From: Mycobacterium montefiorense | GTDB lineage: Bacteria; Actinomycetota; Actinomycetes; Mycobacteriales; Mycobacteriaceae | Direction: 5' to 3' | Assembly (NCBI RefSeq): GCF_003112775.1 | Contig: NZ_BFCH01000018.1 | Span: 434,001-498,000, forward strand | Length of the DNA: 64,000 bases | Shown here: one piece after another, positions 47,170-56,900 of the stretch | Numbering within the stretch: position 1 is the stretch's first letter | Layout: the number at the start of each line of letters is the position of its first letter | The notes under the pieces: model-generated | The model's input: only the letters and a program-made list of their open reading frames with translations | Databases searched by the model: none | What the model was told of the DNA's origin: nothing | Made by a program: the position numbers and the translations under genes

Positions 47170-48907
47170 TTAGCGGGGCAGCCGGGCCGCCATCATGTTG
47201 GCGATCTGCCTGGCCTGGTTGATGGTTCCGGGTGCGCAGACGTTCACGTCGAAGACCACGTTGGATACGGCGGACAGCACGTGCTGGCACACCAATGGGC
47301 TGTTGGCCAGCGTGTGCTGCAGGGCGATATTGGGCGGATTGCCGCTGAGCTGCCCGAAGGTCCATTCGAATGTGGTTTTATTGCTGACCTGAGTGACGGT
47401 TCTTCCGGCGCAGTCCCGCCATTGAGGCGCCTGGGCCGACACAAATCCCTGGGCTTGGGCGGCGGACGCGAAAACAACCGCGCCCTGAGCCACGACGTAG
47501 GCGGGATTGCTCTGCGGCTTCTTCAGCAGCTGGGCGAGCACCCCGGTGTAGCCGCTGCTGTCGTATGTCGGGGCTTGAAAACCGATCAGCGCCGCAAGGC
47601 ACTTGTCGTCCGACAACGTGTCGCCCGGGTCGAGATTTACCATCTCGGATTTGCTGTGGTCGACGACGATGCCGGTGGTGGCGACGATGGTGTTGATTTG
47701 CTCCACCGGAACCAGGAGCGAATCCAATTGTGCCGGAACCACTGTCGGGGCGGCGGTGCTACCGGTCACAATGGTCGTGCTCGGAGCCGGGGCCGCGGTG
47801 GTGCTGGTGACGGGGCGATCGGACTGGGCAGTGCCGGATTTGCGCACCGCGAACAAGATCCCGGTGCCCGCGACGGCGGCTACGACCACCACAAGCGCGC
47901 CGAAGATCAGGCCCAGTCGGCGCTTGGGCGGTGGCCACGGCGCGACGGGCTGGCTGGGGGCCCATCCCGGTGACGGCGCCGGTGCGGGCTGGCCCCAGAA
48001 CTGCCCGACACGCGGCGGCGGGGCGAAGTGCTGGCTGTGCTGGATCAGGTCGGTCGCCCGGTGCTGATCGGGAGTGCTCAGCGCGCGCAGGGCGGCCTGA
48101 GCGAGATCGCCCGCGGTGATGTAGCGATCGTTGGGGTCTTTGGCCATGCCGCGCGATGACGTCGTCGAATGCCGCCGGGATGGCCGGATTTCGTCGGCTG
48201 GGCCTTGGGGCAGGCTCCATCAGGTGTGCGGCCATCAGACTGCTGAGGCTATCGGCCTGAAAAGGCGTTGCCCCCGTAAGGCATTCGTACAGAAGGGCGG
48301 CCAGAGCGTAGATGTCGACGCGGTAGGTGACGTCGTCCTTACCGAATCGTTCAGGTGCCATGTAGTTTCAACTACCCACAGCGGCACCGGTTTTGGTAAC
48401 GCGCTGGTCGGTAGCAGCCGCGGCGATGCCGAAGTCGACCAGGTAGGCGAAATCACCCTCGGTGAGCAAGATGTTTTCGGGTTTGATGTCGCGATGGATG
48501 ACCCCGGCGCGGTGGGCGGCATCCAATGCGGAAGCGACTTGCTCGGCGATTGCGACCGCGCGCGGGGGCGGCAGCGGCCCAGTGCGGTTCAGCACCGCGC
48601 CAACGTCTTTGCCGTCGATGAAGCGCATATCGATGAACAGTTGACCGTCGATTTCGCCATAATCGTGAATGGGCACGATGTGCGGTTCCTGTAGCCGGCC
48701 CGCGGTCTGGGCTTCACGTTGCATGCGCCGCCGAAAGACGTCGTCGGAGCTGACTTGCTCGGATACCAGCTTGAGCGCCACCACGCGGTCTTTGATGGTG
48801 TCGTAGGCCTCGTAGACCTCGCCCATTCCGCCGCGGCCCAGCAGCCGGCGCAACTGGTAATGCCCGAATCGGCTACCGACCCGGGAATCGGGCCGCGCTT
48901 GGTTCAT
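47170..48907 (-). pseudogene. PknH-like receptor Ser/Thr protein kinase, broken by a stop and a frameshift
   Basis: The reading frame begins at ATG 48907 with a kinase domain: LLGRGGMGEV, VVALKLV, HRDIKPENILL and VDFGIAAA. It then meets an in-frame TGA at 48365-48367, exactly where VGTYNYMAPERF is expected; the same frame resumes as NYMAPERFGKDDVTY. A second lesion at about 48149-48155, loss of a GC dinucleotide in a GCGCG run, shifts FDDVIAR into a new frame that continues MAKDPNDRYITAGDL. The rest holds one membrane span (LIFGALVVVVAAVAGTGILF) and a PknH-type sensor domain with four cysteines. Repaired length would be about 578 residues. Two independent lesions make it a probable true pseudogene, though an isolated kinase lobe might still be made. 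Confidence 0.85.
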
Positions 48908-48937
48908 CGATGTCCCCCCGGCGTTAAGCCAACTGTT

Positions 48938-49186
48938 CTAACCCTCATCCGTGCGCATCGACTCACGGATCTGCGCCAGCCGTTCGGCCGCGGCGCGTTG
49001 GCGCTCGTCGTATTGCTCGGCGACGGAGCGGCCCTCCGGGGATTCGGCGTCGAGTTCCGCGTCGCCCAGCGACGTCGCGTAGCGGCCTTCGATTTTCTCA
49101 CGCACCGATTCGAAGGTGGGGACGCCCGCGCTGTCGTACCCGGGGTCGGGCGGGGCGGTGCCGGGGTTTGCTGGCTCGTCAGGCAT
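48938..49186 (-). CDS. Small acidic conserved protein
   Basis: An 82-residue soluble protein. A Pro/Gly-rich N-terminus (NPGTAPPDPGYDSAGVP) is followed by a charged helical part (TFESVREKIEGRYATSLGDAELD, then EQYDERQRAAAERLAQIRESM). No catalytic motif or membrane span is seen. I believe a similar small gene (Rv1638A) follows uvrA in M. tuberculosis, which supports it being real. The ATG at 49186 is chosen because the longer frame would pass through a tandem ATCCGCAT repeat with no ribosome site. It ends 30 bases before the broken kinase gene and may be its operon partner. Confidence 0.7.
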   Translation of the reverse strand: MPDEPANPGTAPPDPGYDSAGVPTFESVREKIEGRYATSLGDAELDAESPEGRSVAEQYDERQRAAAERLAQIRESMRTDEG

Positions 49187-49540
49187 ATTCGCCACGCTAC
49201 TGCCGCACCGGCCAATCCCGCCGCTCGCGCCCGAGATAGTGCACCGATTGGGTATGGCAGGATCAACAGTCATCCGCATATCCGCATATCCTAAGGCTCA
49301 TGTAGCGTCGGAGGTCTACCCAGGCCCAGGGGGTCACTCAAGTGCTCCACCGGCGCTACGGACCAGTAGGTTCCCAGGAATTTTCGCTCTGCTGATTTCG
49401 CGCCAGTCCTGTTCTTGCGCGCGCCACGACCACCCAAGAGATGGGACGTCACCCGAATGCTGCCGATGGCAAACTCCTTGTGCCTGCGAGTTGCTGTGCA
49501 TGCCCGCCACGCCATCGCGCGCGAAGCGCGTTGAGCGTCA
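49187..49540. other. Gene-free region upstream of the desaturase, with a long hairpin and short tandem repeat
   Basis: About 354 bases without a convincing gene. ATCCGCAT is repeated in tandem 2.5 times at 49272-49291. A stem of ten pairs (one T-G wobble), GTAGCGTCGG with CCGGCGCTAC, joins 49302-49311 and 49350-49359, enclosing a further GGAG/CTCC pairing. A CGCGC-GAA-GCGCG hairpin lies just before the desaturase start, near 49517-49529. No clear promoter hexamers were seen. Confidence 0.4.
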
Positions 49541-50758
49541 ATGGCCATCACTGAAGTCCCTGAATACGCCCACCTGAGTGATTCGGATCTCGACGAGTTC
49601 GGGGCCGCCTTGGAAGCGATCCGCCGCGATATCGAATCCTCGCGCGGAGCCGGCGATAGGGCATATATCAAGCGCGCCATCGCGTTTCATCGAACCCTAG
49701 AGATGGCGGCGAGACTAGTCATCGGCGCCAGCAAGGGCAAGGTCGGCTTGGCTGTCGGAATCGCCGCACTGGCCGCGGCGAAGTGCATAGAAAACATGGA
49801 GCTCGGCCATAACATCAGCCACGGTCAATGGGACTGGATGAACGACCCGGAAATTCATTCCACTACCTGGGAGTGGGATATGGCCAGTCTCAGCTCGCAG
49901 TGGCAGAACTCCCACAACTATCGCCACCACGTCTTCGCGAACGTGGTCGGCGTGGACGACGACCTCGGGTTCGGAGTCCTTCGGGTGACTCGAGACGAAA
50001 AGTGGCAACCGGTTTCTTTGGTGCAGCCGCTGCGCGCGATGCTGCTGGCGCTGTTGTTCGAGTGGGGCGTCGCACTGCATTGCTTGTATTCCGTACAGGA
50101 GCGCGAGACGACGGCCGCCGGCAAGTCCGCTCACAAAGCAGCGCTTGTCCGCAAGATCGCTCGCCAGGTTGGCAAGGACTATGTGCTGTTTCCTGCGCTG
50201 AGCCGTCGGCGGTGGTATCGCACGCTGGGAGCCAATGTGATCGCCAACGGACTGCGAAATGTGTGGGCGTTCGTGGTCATTGTCTGTGGCCACTTCGCGG
50301 ACGGAGCGGAAAAGTTCACGCCGTCGGTCTTGCAGGACGAGACGAAGTCCGAATGGTATCTGCGACAAATGTTGGGAACCGCGAACTTCCGCGCCGGGCC
50401 AGTGCTTGCGTTCATGAGCGGGAACCTCTGCTTTCAGATCGAACATCATCTTTTTCCGGATCTGCCGAGTAACCGTTACCGTGAAATCGCCGAGCGGGTA
50501 CGTGCGTTGTGCATTGCCTACGACTTGCCCTACACGACCGGTCCGTTGCATCGTCAGTACCTGCTGACCATGCGGACCATCTGCAAATTGGCGTTTCCGG
50601 ACCGGTTTCTTACCGCGACCTCCGACGACGCGCCAGAGACCGCATCCGAGCACAGGTTTCGTGACGTCGTGCGACCGTCGCAGGCAGCAACGGTGGGCAA
50701 CGAAAGAAGACGAAGCGGATTGGCAACAGCAATCCTGGCGCGCACCGATCGGCGCTAG
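49541..50758 (+). CDS. Membrane fatty-acid desaturase (DesA3-like)
   Basis: A 405-residue acyl-CoA-type desaturase that would introduce a double bond using two iron atoms and oxygen, with electrons from a reductase encoded elsewhere. Its three histidine boxes are HNISHGQWDW (about residue 88), NSHNYRHHVF (about 123) and FQIEHHLFPDLPSNRY (about 300). Hydrophobic spans lie near 62-82, 163-185 and 230-260. The family resembles M. tuberculosis DesA3 (Rv3229c). The ATG at 49541 gives a charged N-terminus (YAHLSDSDLDEFGAAL). It interrupts the M. tuberculosis-like order as I remember it, so it is probably an accessory gene. Confidence 0.9.
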   Translation: MAITEVPEYAHLSDSDLDEFGAALEAIRRDIESSRGAGDRAYIKRAIAFHRTLEMAARLVIGASKGKVGLAVGIAALAAAKCIENMELGHNISHGQWDWMNDPEIHSTTWEWDMASLSSQWQNSHNYRHHVFANVVGVDDDLGFGVLRVTRDEKWQPVSLVQPLRAMLLALLFEWGVALHCLYSVQERETTAAGKSAHKAALVRKIARQVGKDYVLFPALSRRRWYRTLGANVIANGLRNVWAFVVIVCGHFADGAEKFTPSVLQDETKSEWYLRQMLGTANFRAGPVLAFMSGNLCFQIEHHLFPDLPSNRYREIAERVRALCIAYDLPYTTGPLHRQYLLTMRTICKLAFPDRFLTATSDDAPETASEHRFRDVVRPSQAATVGNERRRSGLATAILARTDRR

Positions 50759-50793
50759 CTTCCAGATCGGTTGATCGTGAACGAGATACGCCG

Positions 50794-51669
50794 CTACGAA
50801 GTCGCCTCGCCGCGCAGCCGCACCATACGTGTTGTGCTGGTTTCGTCGAGGTCGATGTGATCGCTGCGGGAGCGCAGGAAGTCGCTGAACGATTTGAAAC
50901 CCAACGCCTTTTCGCTAAACGACGGGTCCATCCGTTTCATTTGGGCTTTGACCGCCGAATTATGGAGCCACTCGGCGTCTTCCTTCTCCTGGCCGATACG
51001 CAGCGCACGTTCGAGTAAACCGGTGGCGGCGGCCTGCGGATCGGCGGGCGCCGGCTCGTCGTCGTCGGATTCGGCGGGACTCGGACGTCGGTGCTTCTTA
51101 GTTTCGGGGGATTGCGCTGCGTCCGTGGGGATCCCGGGCAATGCATCGTAGCTGACGAACTCGTCGCAGGCCGCGGCCAGGGACCGACTGCTCGCGCCGG
51201 CCACCCCGATGCCCACGACGTAGCGGCCAAGACGTTTGCATCGCTGGGCCAGCGCAATGTAATCGGAATCGCCGCCGACGATGACCACATGCGTCAGGTC
51301 GGGCAACCGGAACATGTCCTCGACTGCATCCACGGCTAGCCGGATGTCGGCGCCGTTCTTCCCGTACGCGGCAGCCGGGAACAGTTGAACGAGATCGACT
51401 GCGCGGCCGACAAGCTGGCTGTGGTAGGCGGCATTGACGTCGGCGGACCAGTCCGCGTAGGCCCGAGTGAGCACCAGGGTGCCGAACGACGACGCGAAGT
51501 CGATGATGGCACCGACATCGACGGTCGCTGACCGCAGCCGATCCTTGTCGAGGCCCTTCGTCTTGTCCTTCTGGAACGAGTTGCGCCCGTGTACCTGGTC
51601 GTAGCGGGAGATCACGATGTTGTCGAAGTCGAGGTAGACGGCGACGCGCGTCGGGCCGGATTCGGTCAT
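50794..51669 (-). CDS. NYN-domain (PIN-like) protein with C-terminal OST-HTH-like segment
   Basis: A 291-residue protein. Residues 1-170 form an NYN domain of the LabA/DUF88 group: VAVYLDFDNIVIS with the first acidic cluster, VLTRAYADWS, GADIRLAVDAVEDM and HVVIVGGDSDYIALAQRCKRLG, with the further Asp residues of the PIN-type nuclease site. A Pro/Ala-rich acidic linker (about 185-210) follows. The C-terminal part (RALRIGQEKEDAEWLHNSAVKAQM, LGFKSFSDFLRSR) fits an OST-HTH/LOTUS RNA-binding domain. It is likely an RNA nuclease or RNA-binding protein. The start overlaps the upstream small gene by four bases, placing it last in a four-gene unit. Confidence 0.85.
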   Translation of the reverse strand: MTESGPTRVAVYLDFDNIVISRYDQVHGRNSFQKDKTKGLDKDRLRSATVDVGAIIDFASSFGTLVLTRAYADWSADVNAAYHSQLVGRAVDLVQLFPAAAYGKNGADIRLAVDAVEDMFRLPDLTHVVIVGGDSDYIALAQRCKRLGRYVVGIGVAGASSRSLAAACDEFVSYDALPGIPTDAAQSPETKKHRRPSPAESDDDEPAPADPQAAATGLLERALRIGQEKEDAEWLHNSAVKAQMKRMDPSFSEKALGFKSFSDFLRSRSDHIDLDETSTTRMVRLRGEATS

Positions 51670-51911
51670 CGTGAATGCGCCTGCTGGACGGCCGGCTCGT
51701 GGTCGGCGGCGGCAGGTGGCTGACCCGCGGTCGGCCCGGTCAGCCGCCCTGCCTCGAATGCGATCATCCGGTCATCGTGCGCCATGAAATCCCACCCATC
51801 AAGGTTACGGTCAGCGTACCGATCACAGCGCGAACCAGTAAGCAGCGCCAGCGCCGCATCGAGTCCCGGTGCGTAGAAAGTGGTTGCGCGCCAGTCGGTT
51901 CCGTTGCTCAT
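51666..51911 (-). CDS. Hypothetical 81-residue protein in the NYN operon
   Basis: I do not recognise this protein. It begins MSNGTDWRATTFYAPGL and has a central region rich in Asp and Arg (SRCDRYADRNLDGWDFMAHDD), with Pro/Ala at the C-terminus. There is no membrane span. Translation is supported by position: the ATG overlaps the upstream stop as ATGA, and the stop overlaps the NYN gene start in the same way. Such overlaps on both sides usually mean a real, coupled gene. Confidence 0.6.
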   Translation of the reverse strand: MSNGTDWRATTFYAPGLDAALALLTGSRCDRYADRNLDGWDFMAHDDRMIAFEAGRLTGPTAGQPPAAADHEPAVQQAHSR

Positions 51912-52336
51912 GCGGAATCCCGGCGTTCGCGCTCGAGATAGCGCACCATCTGCTCCCAGTAGACCAGGGTGAGCGACATCTGCAATGCGATCGCAACCGC
52001 CGCGGGCAGCGCCCGATGGCGGCGGGCGGCGACGACCGCGACCAGCGCCGACGCCGACGTCAGCCCACTGACCACGGCGGCTGGGTCACGGGGCCGGCGG
52101 GTGATCCACAGTTCTTCGCCCAACATCGCCCGCGTCGACCAGGCCCGTACCTGACGGGGTTTGCCGAAGACGAACGGGTTGGCCGCCATCCACAGCGCGA
52201 GCCACACCGCGTGGCTGCGCCGCCGTGTCCATGCCGGCACCAGGATCAAAGGCGTGCTGGCCCAGCGCGTCCACGCGCTCCACGGATTGCAGTGCCGGGC
52301 GAACAGTGCTCGTCGGAACCGCGCAATCGAGAGCAC
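51908..52336 (-). CDS. DUF6653-like membrane-associated protein
   Basis: A 142-residue protein with many Trp and Arg. It shows HCNPWSAWTRWASTPLILVPAWTR, then AVWLALWMAANPFVFGKP, and a hydrophobic C-terminal part (SGLTSASALVAVVAA, ALPAAVAIALQMSLTLVYWEQMVRYLE). The pattern suits the DUF6653 family of actinobacterial proteins, with two or three membrane spans and unknown function. The GTG at 52336 lies six bases after the esterase stop. Its stop overlaps the 81-residue gene by four bases. Confidence 0.72.
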   Translation of the reverse strand: MLSIARFRRALFARHCNPWSAWTRWASTPLILVPAWTRRRSHAVWLALWMAANPFVFGKPRQVRAWSTRAMLGEELWITRRPRDPAAVVSGLTSASALVAVVAARRHRALPAAVAIALQMSLTLVYWEQMVRYLERERRDSA

Positions 52337-52342
52337 CCGCGG

Positions 52343-53857
52343 TTACCTCGTCGCGGTGTTGGAATGCTGCGCCGGAACCACCACAGGCACTGTCGAAGAC
52401 ACGTCGGCAGTCGGTGCGCCGGGCAACGGGGCGCGCGGCACGCCGGGAGTGCCCAGTTGGCCGGCCAGCCACGGTAGCGCGGCCGCGAAGACTCGGTCGG
52501 CGAACGGCCAGTCGTGCTTGCCGGGTTGGGGAAGCACGGCGCAATCGATGCCATTGGTCCGGCCCAGCGCACACAGCGAATAGGCGGCCGCAGTCTGGTT
52601 GCCCGGGTTGGCGTCGGCCTCGCGTCCCGCGAGACGCATCGCGGCGGTGTCCGCGATCGTGACGTCGCGGTGTGCCGCGGGCGGGCCGTCCGAAGAGATT
52701 GCGAACCAACCGGACACGTCGTGGTACGGGCCGTGCCGGTTGATCACGGTGCTCGGGTCGAATGACGCCCACGCGTCGGCGTTTCCGCCGAACAGCCGGC
52801 TGATGGTCTGCGCCTTGTTGCCGGCATTCGGGAAGAAGTCGCCGGCGACGTCGACGAACGCGCTGAACATGTCCGGGTGCATTACGGTCAAGTCCACCGC
52901 GCAGGTTCCGCCCATCGACCAGCCCGCCACACCCCAGTTGGAGCGGTCGGGGCTGACTCCGAAGGTCGAGACCATATAGGGAACAACATCTTTGGTCAGG
53001 TGATCGGCCGCATTACCGCGAACTCCGTTGACGCATTCGGTGTCGTTGTTGAACGCCCCGCCGGAATCCACGAACACCAGTACCGGGGCTTCGCCGTTGT
53101 GAGCAGCGGCGAAGCCATCGATCGTCTTGATCGCGTTGCCCGCACGCGTCGAGTCCGCGGGTGTATTGAACTGCCCGCCGATCATCATGATCGTCGGCAG
53201 CGCCGGCGGCGGGCTGTCCCCCGCAAGCGGGTGGTGGCGCCAGTCGAACCATTCGGGCGGCAGGTAGACCAGCTCGCCGCGGTGCTTGAAATGCGATGCG
53301 GACGAGGGGATTACCACCGGCACCACGCTGCCGTGTGACGGACGGCTTCCCTTGGCGGCCATCGCGGTAACGGTGGCCTGATCGGTCTGGTCGGGCACCG
53401 GGCCGGAGGTGAGCTGACCCCATGCGGACTGCACGGTGGGGAAGTAGCCGACCCACAGATTGAGCACCAGCGCGGCGCTCAGCACGCAGAGCGGTACCGA
53501 CGCCAGGGCGGCGCTGCGTTGCCAATTGCGGGCGCCGCGCCAGCCGGTAAACAGCGCCGTCGCGGCCACACCCGTCAGCGCGGTCCAGAGCCACAGTCCT
53601 GCCGGCGCCGGTTCGTCGGACAGGCCCCGATCGACGATGTACCAGTGCGTCCCATATGCCAGTGCGCCGCCGATCGCGGCCGCCAACGGCAGGCACACCA
53701 TCCGCCAGCGCCGCGATCGCCAGCCGATGGCCAGCGCCAGCACGATCGCCGTGACGACCTGGACCGCTATCGGTACCCAGCCGTGCATCAGCGAGGTATG
53801 ACCGGTTGCCAATAACTGTCCGGTGGCATCGGGCGCCGGCGCTGTCACGCGATCCAT
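52343..53857 (-). CDS. Membrane-anchored alpha/beta-hydrolase esterase (Rv1639c-like)
   Basis: A 504-residue protein with four membrane spans in its first ~165 residues (for example WVPIAVQVVTAIVLALAIGW and ALASVPLCVLSAALVLNLWVGY). An extracytoplasmic hydrolase domain of the antigen 85/esterase D type follows. The nucleophile elbow is VAGWSMGGTCAVD, with an Asp in the DVAGDFFPN region and the catalytic His likely in GKHDWPFADRVF. Two Cys pairs may stabilise the external domain. Relatives in mycobacteria are membrane esterases; the substrate is unknown. The ATG at 53857 is chosen; a GTG 12 codons upstream is possible. It heads the unit leading to the NYN gene and ends close to the lysX stop. 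Confidence 0.83.
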   Translation of the reverse strand: MDRVTAPAPDATGQLLATGHTSLMHGWVPIAVQVVTAIVLALAIGWRSRRWRMVCLPLAAAIGGALAYGTHWYIVDRGLSDEPAPAGLWLWTALTGVAATALFTGWRGARNWQRSAALASVPLCVLSAALVLNLWVGYFPTVQSAWGQLTSGPVPDQTDQATVTAMAAKGSRPSHGSVVPVVIPSSASHFKHRGELVYLPPEWFDWRHHPLAGDSPPPALPTIMMIGGQFNTPADSTRAGNAIKTIDGFAAAHNGEAPVLVFVDSGGAFNNDTECVNGVRGNAADHLTKDVVPYMVSTFGVSPDRSNWGVAGWSMGGTCAVDLTVMHPDMFSAFVDVAGDFFPNAGNKAQTISRLFGGNADAWASFDPSTVINRHGPYHDVSGWFAISSDGPPAAHRDVTIADTAAMRLAGREADANPGNQTAAAYSLCALGRTNGIDCAVLPQPGKHDWPFADRVFAAALPWLAGQLGTPGVPRAPLPGAPTADVSSTVPVVVPAQHSNTATR

Positions 53858-53934
53858 TGTGATGGATCCATACCAATCCCGGAACGCAATCACTCAATGT
53901 TTCCGACGCGATCACTGGGTTTTCCGGCCGCCGG

Positions 53935-56900
53935 CTAATGCGGCTTGGCCAGCGGAAATGGCAATGTCTCGCGGATGCTGCGGCCGGTTATGAGCATCAC
54001 GAGCCGATCGATACCCATCCCGAGCCCGCCGGTCGGCGGCATCGCGTATTCCATGGCCTGCAGGAAGTCTTCGTCGAGCTCCATTGCCTCTGGATCGCCG
54101 CCAGCTGCCAGCAGCGACTGCGCGAGCAGCCGGCGCCGCTGTTCCACCGGATCGGTGAGCTCGCTGTAGGCGGTGCCCAGCTCGACACCCCAGGCCACCA
54201 GGTCCCACCGCTCGGCCACCCCCGGTTGACTGCGGTGTGGACGGGTCAGCGGTGAGACCGACGTCGGAAAGTCGATGTAGAACGTCGGCGCCTCGGTCCG
54301 GTCCTCGACCAGGTGCTCGTAGAGCTCGAGCACCACGGCCCCGGCGTCCCAGTGGTCGCGATAGGGAAGGTGGATGCGGTCGGACAGCTTGCGCAACGCG
54401 GTCAATGACGTGTCCGGGTCGATCTGTTCGCCCAGCGCTTCGGAGACCGCGTCGTGCACGGTCTTCACCGGCCACACACCGGAGATGTCGACCGGTTCCA
54501 GCCGGGTGTCGTTGTTCGACGCGTCGCCGGGCCGCAGCACGGTCTGCGTGCCGTTGGCGGCCTCGGCGGCGTTTTGGATCAGCTCGCGGCAGCCGTCGAT
54601 CCACACCCGGTAATCGGCGTGCGCCTGGTAGGCCTCCAGCAGCGTGAACTCCGGGTTGTGGCTGAAGTCGACACCTTCGTTGCGGAAGGCCCGGCCCAGT
54701 TCGAACACCCGCTCCACGCCGCCGACACACAACCGCTTCAAGTAGAGCTCGGGCGCGATACGCAAGAAGAGATCCATGTCATAGGTATTGATATGAGTGA
54801 CGAACGGGCGGGCGGCGGCTCCGCCGTGGATCGGTTGCAGGATCGGGGTTTCCACCTCGATGAAGCCCTTGGCGAACAACGTTTCCCGCACCGAGCGCAG
54901 CACGCCGCTGCGGGCCGTGACGAGGTTGCGCGACTCGGTATTGACCGCCAGGTCGACATAGCGGGTGCGCACCCGTGCCTCGGGATCGGTCAGCCCGTTC
55001 CACTTATTGGGCAACGGCCGCAAGCACTTTCCGACCATCCGCCAGTCGTTCACGATCAACGAGCGGGTTCCGCGCTTGCTGAAACCCATGTGCCCGGTCA
55101 TCTCGACCAGGTCACCCAGATCAATGGCCGCGGTGAAATCGGCGGTCCGGCCGGCCTCCAGCCGCGAATTGTCCAGCAGCACTTGCATTTCGCCTGACCA
55201 GTCACGGAGCTCGGCGAACAGCACGCCGCCGAAGTCACGTATTCGCAAGATGCGGCCCGCTACCGAGACGGTGTCCTGGTCGTCGGTGTCCAGCGCCTGC
55301 GCGACGGTGTGACTGGGCGGCGACCCCACCGGGTAGGCGTCAATGCCCTTGCGCTGCAGCGTCCTTAGCTTGGTCAGGCGCACCCGCACCTGTTCAGGCA
55401 GCCGGCGCCGGTACTCCTCAGAGTCGACCTCGTCGCCGCGTTGCAACCCGCTGATATCCGGAGCCGATCCGTCTTCGTGCAGCAACCCGGATTCCGCCAG
55501 CCTTTGCGGCACGGCGGGATGGTGCCCGGTATGCACCTTGTCGCGCCGGCTGAAAGGCAACACCAGGAACCCTTCGGCCATGGCCGAGGCGACGCCGACC
55601 CGGGGGATCAACCGGGCGTCCTCGTAGCAGGCGTAGCGCGGCACCCATTCGGGTTGGTATTTCACGTTCGATCGATACAGCGTCTCCAGCTGCCACCATC
55701 GGGAAAAGAACAGCAGGAACCCGCGCCACAACCGCGCGATCGGACCGGCGCCGAGTTGCGCCCCCTGCTCGAATGCCGACCGGAACATGGCGAAGTTCAG
55801 CGAAACACGGTTGATTCCAAGCCCTTCCGCATTCAGGGCAAGTTCGCTGACCATGAATTCATTGGTGCCGTTGGGGGATTGCGGTGAGCGGCGCATCAAG
55901 TCCAGGGAGACTCCGGTGCTGCCCCACGGGACCAGCGACAGCATCGCGGCGACCTGGCCGTCCCGATCCAGTGCCTCGACCAGCAGGCAATCGCCGTCGG
56001 CCGGATCGCCCAAACGGCCAAGCGCCATGGAAAACCCGCGCTCGGACTGGGTATCGCGCCAGGCATTGGCACGCGAAATCGTCTCGGCCATCTCTTCTGC
56101 GGTGATGTCACGGTGCCGCCGGACGCGAATCGTCAGCCCGGTCCGGCGCGCTCGCGTCACGGCCTGGCGCACCCCACGCATGTCCGGGCCGGACAGCTTG
56201 AAATCGGCAGTTCGCAGGATGGCCTCGTCGCCGAGCTCTAGGGCATTGAGGCCGCGTTCGCGATAAGCCTGGGCGCCCAGCAAACTGGCGCCCATCACGC
56301 CGGGTGCCCAGCCATAGGTCTTGCACAGCGCCAACCACGCGTCGACGGCCTGCGGCCATGCCCTGGGATCGCCCACCGGGTCGCCACTGGCCAGGCAGAC
56401 GCCGACCTCGACCCGGTAGGTGATCGCGGCGCGTCCACTGTTTGCGAACACCACCGACTTGTCGCGACGGGTGGCGAAGTAACCGAGGGAGTCGTTCTTG
56501 CCGAACAGCTCCAGTAGTCCGCGGATCGCCGACTCGTCCTCGCCGGTGAGCGCGTTGTCCGCGCGCTGGGATTGGAACAGCACAATCGCGGCCGCGATTA
56601 GCGCGAGGGCGCCGAACAGCCCGAATATCGCATTGAGTAGGAGGTGCGGTTTGCCGGTGAACAGGTCGGGATCCGCGAGAGCGAACCCGACCACCCGGTT
56701 GGCTACATACGGCAGCCGGTCCTGTCGGGCCAGTGTTCCGGGGAACAGCTCGACCAGGCCCCAGGACAACAGGATTCCGATCACGTCCCCGACGACGAGG
56801 ACGGCCGCCGCTTTGAGCAGCGCGGCCCGTCGGACCTTGGCCCAGAACTCCCGATAGCTCAACACCAGCAGGACAATCACGACGATGTGCATCGCGAACC

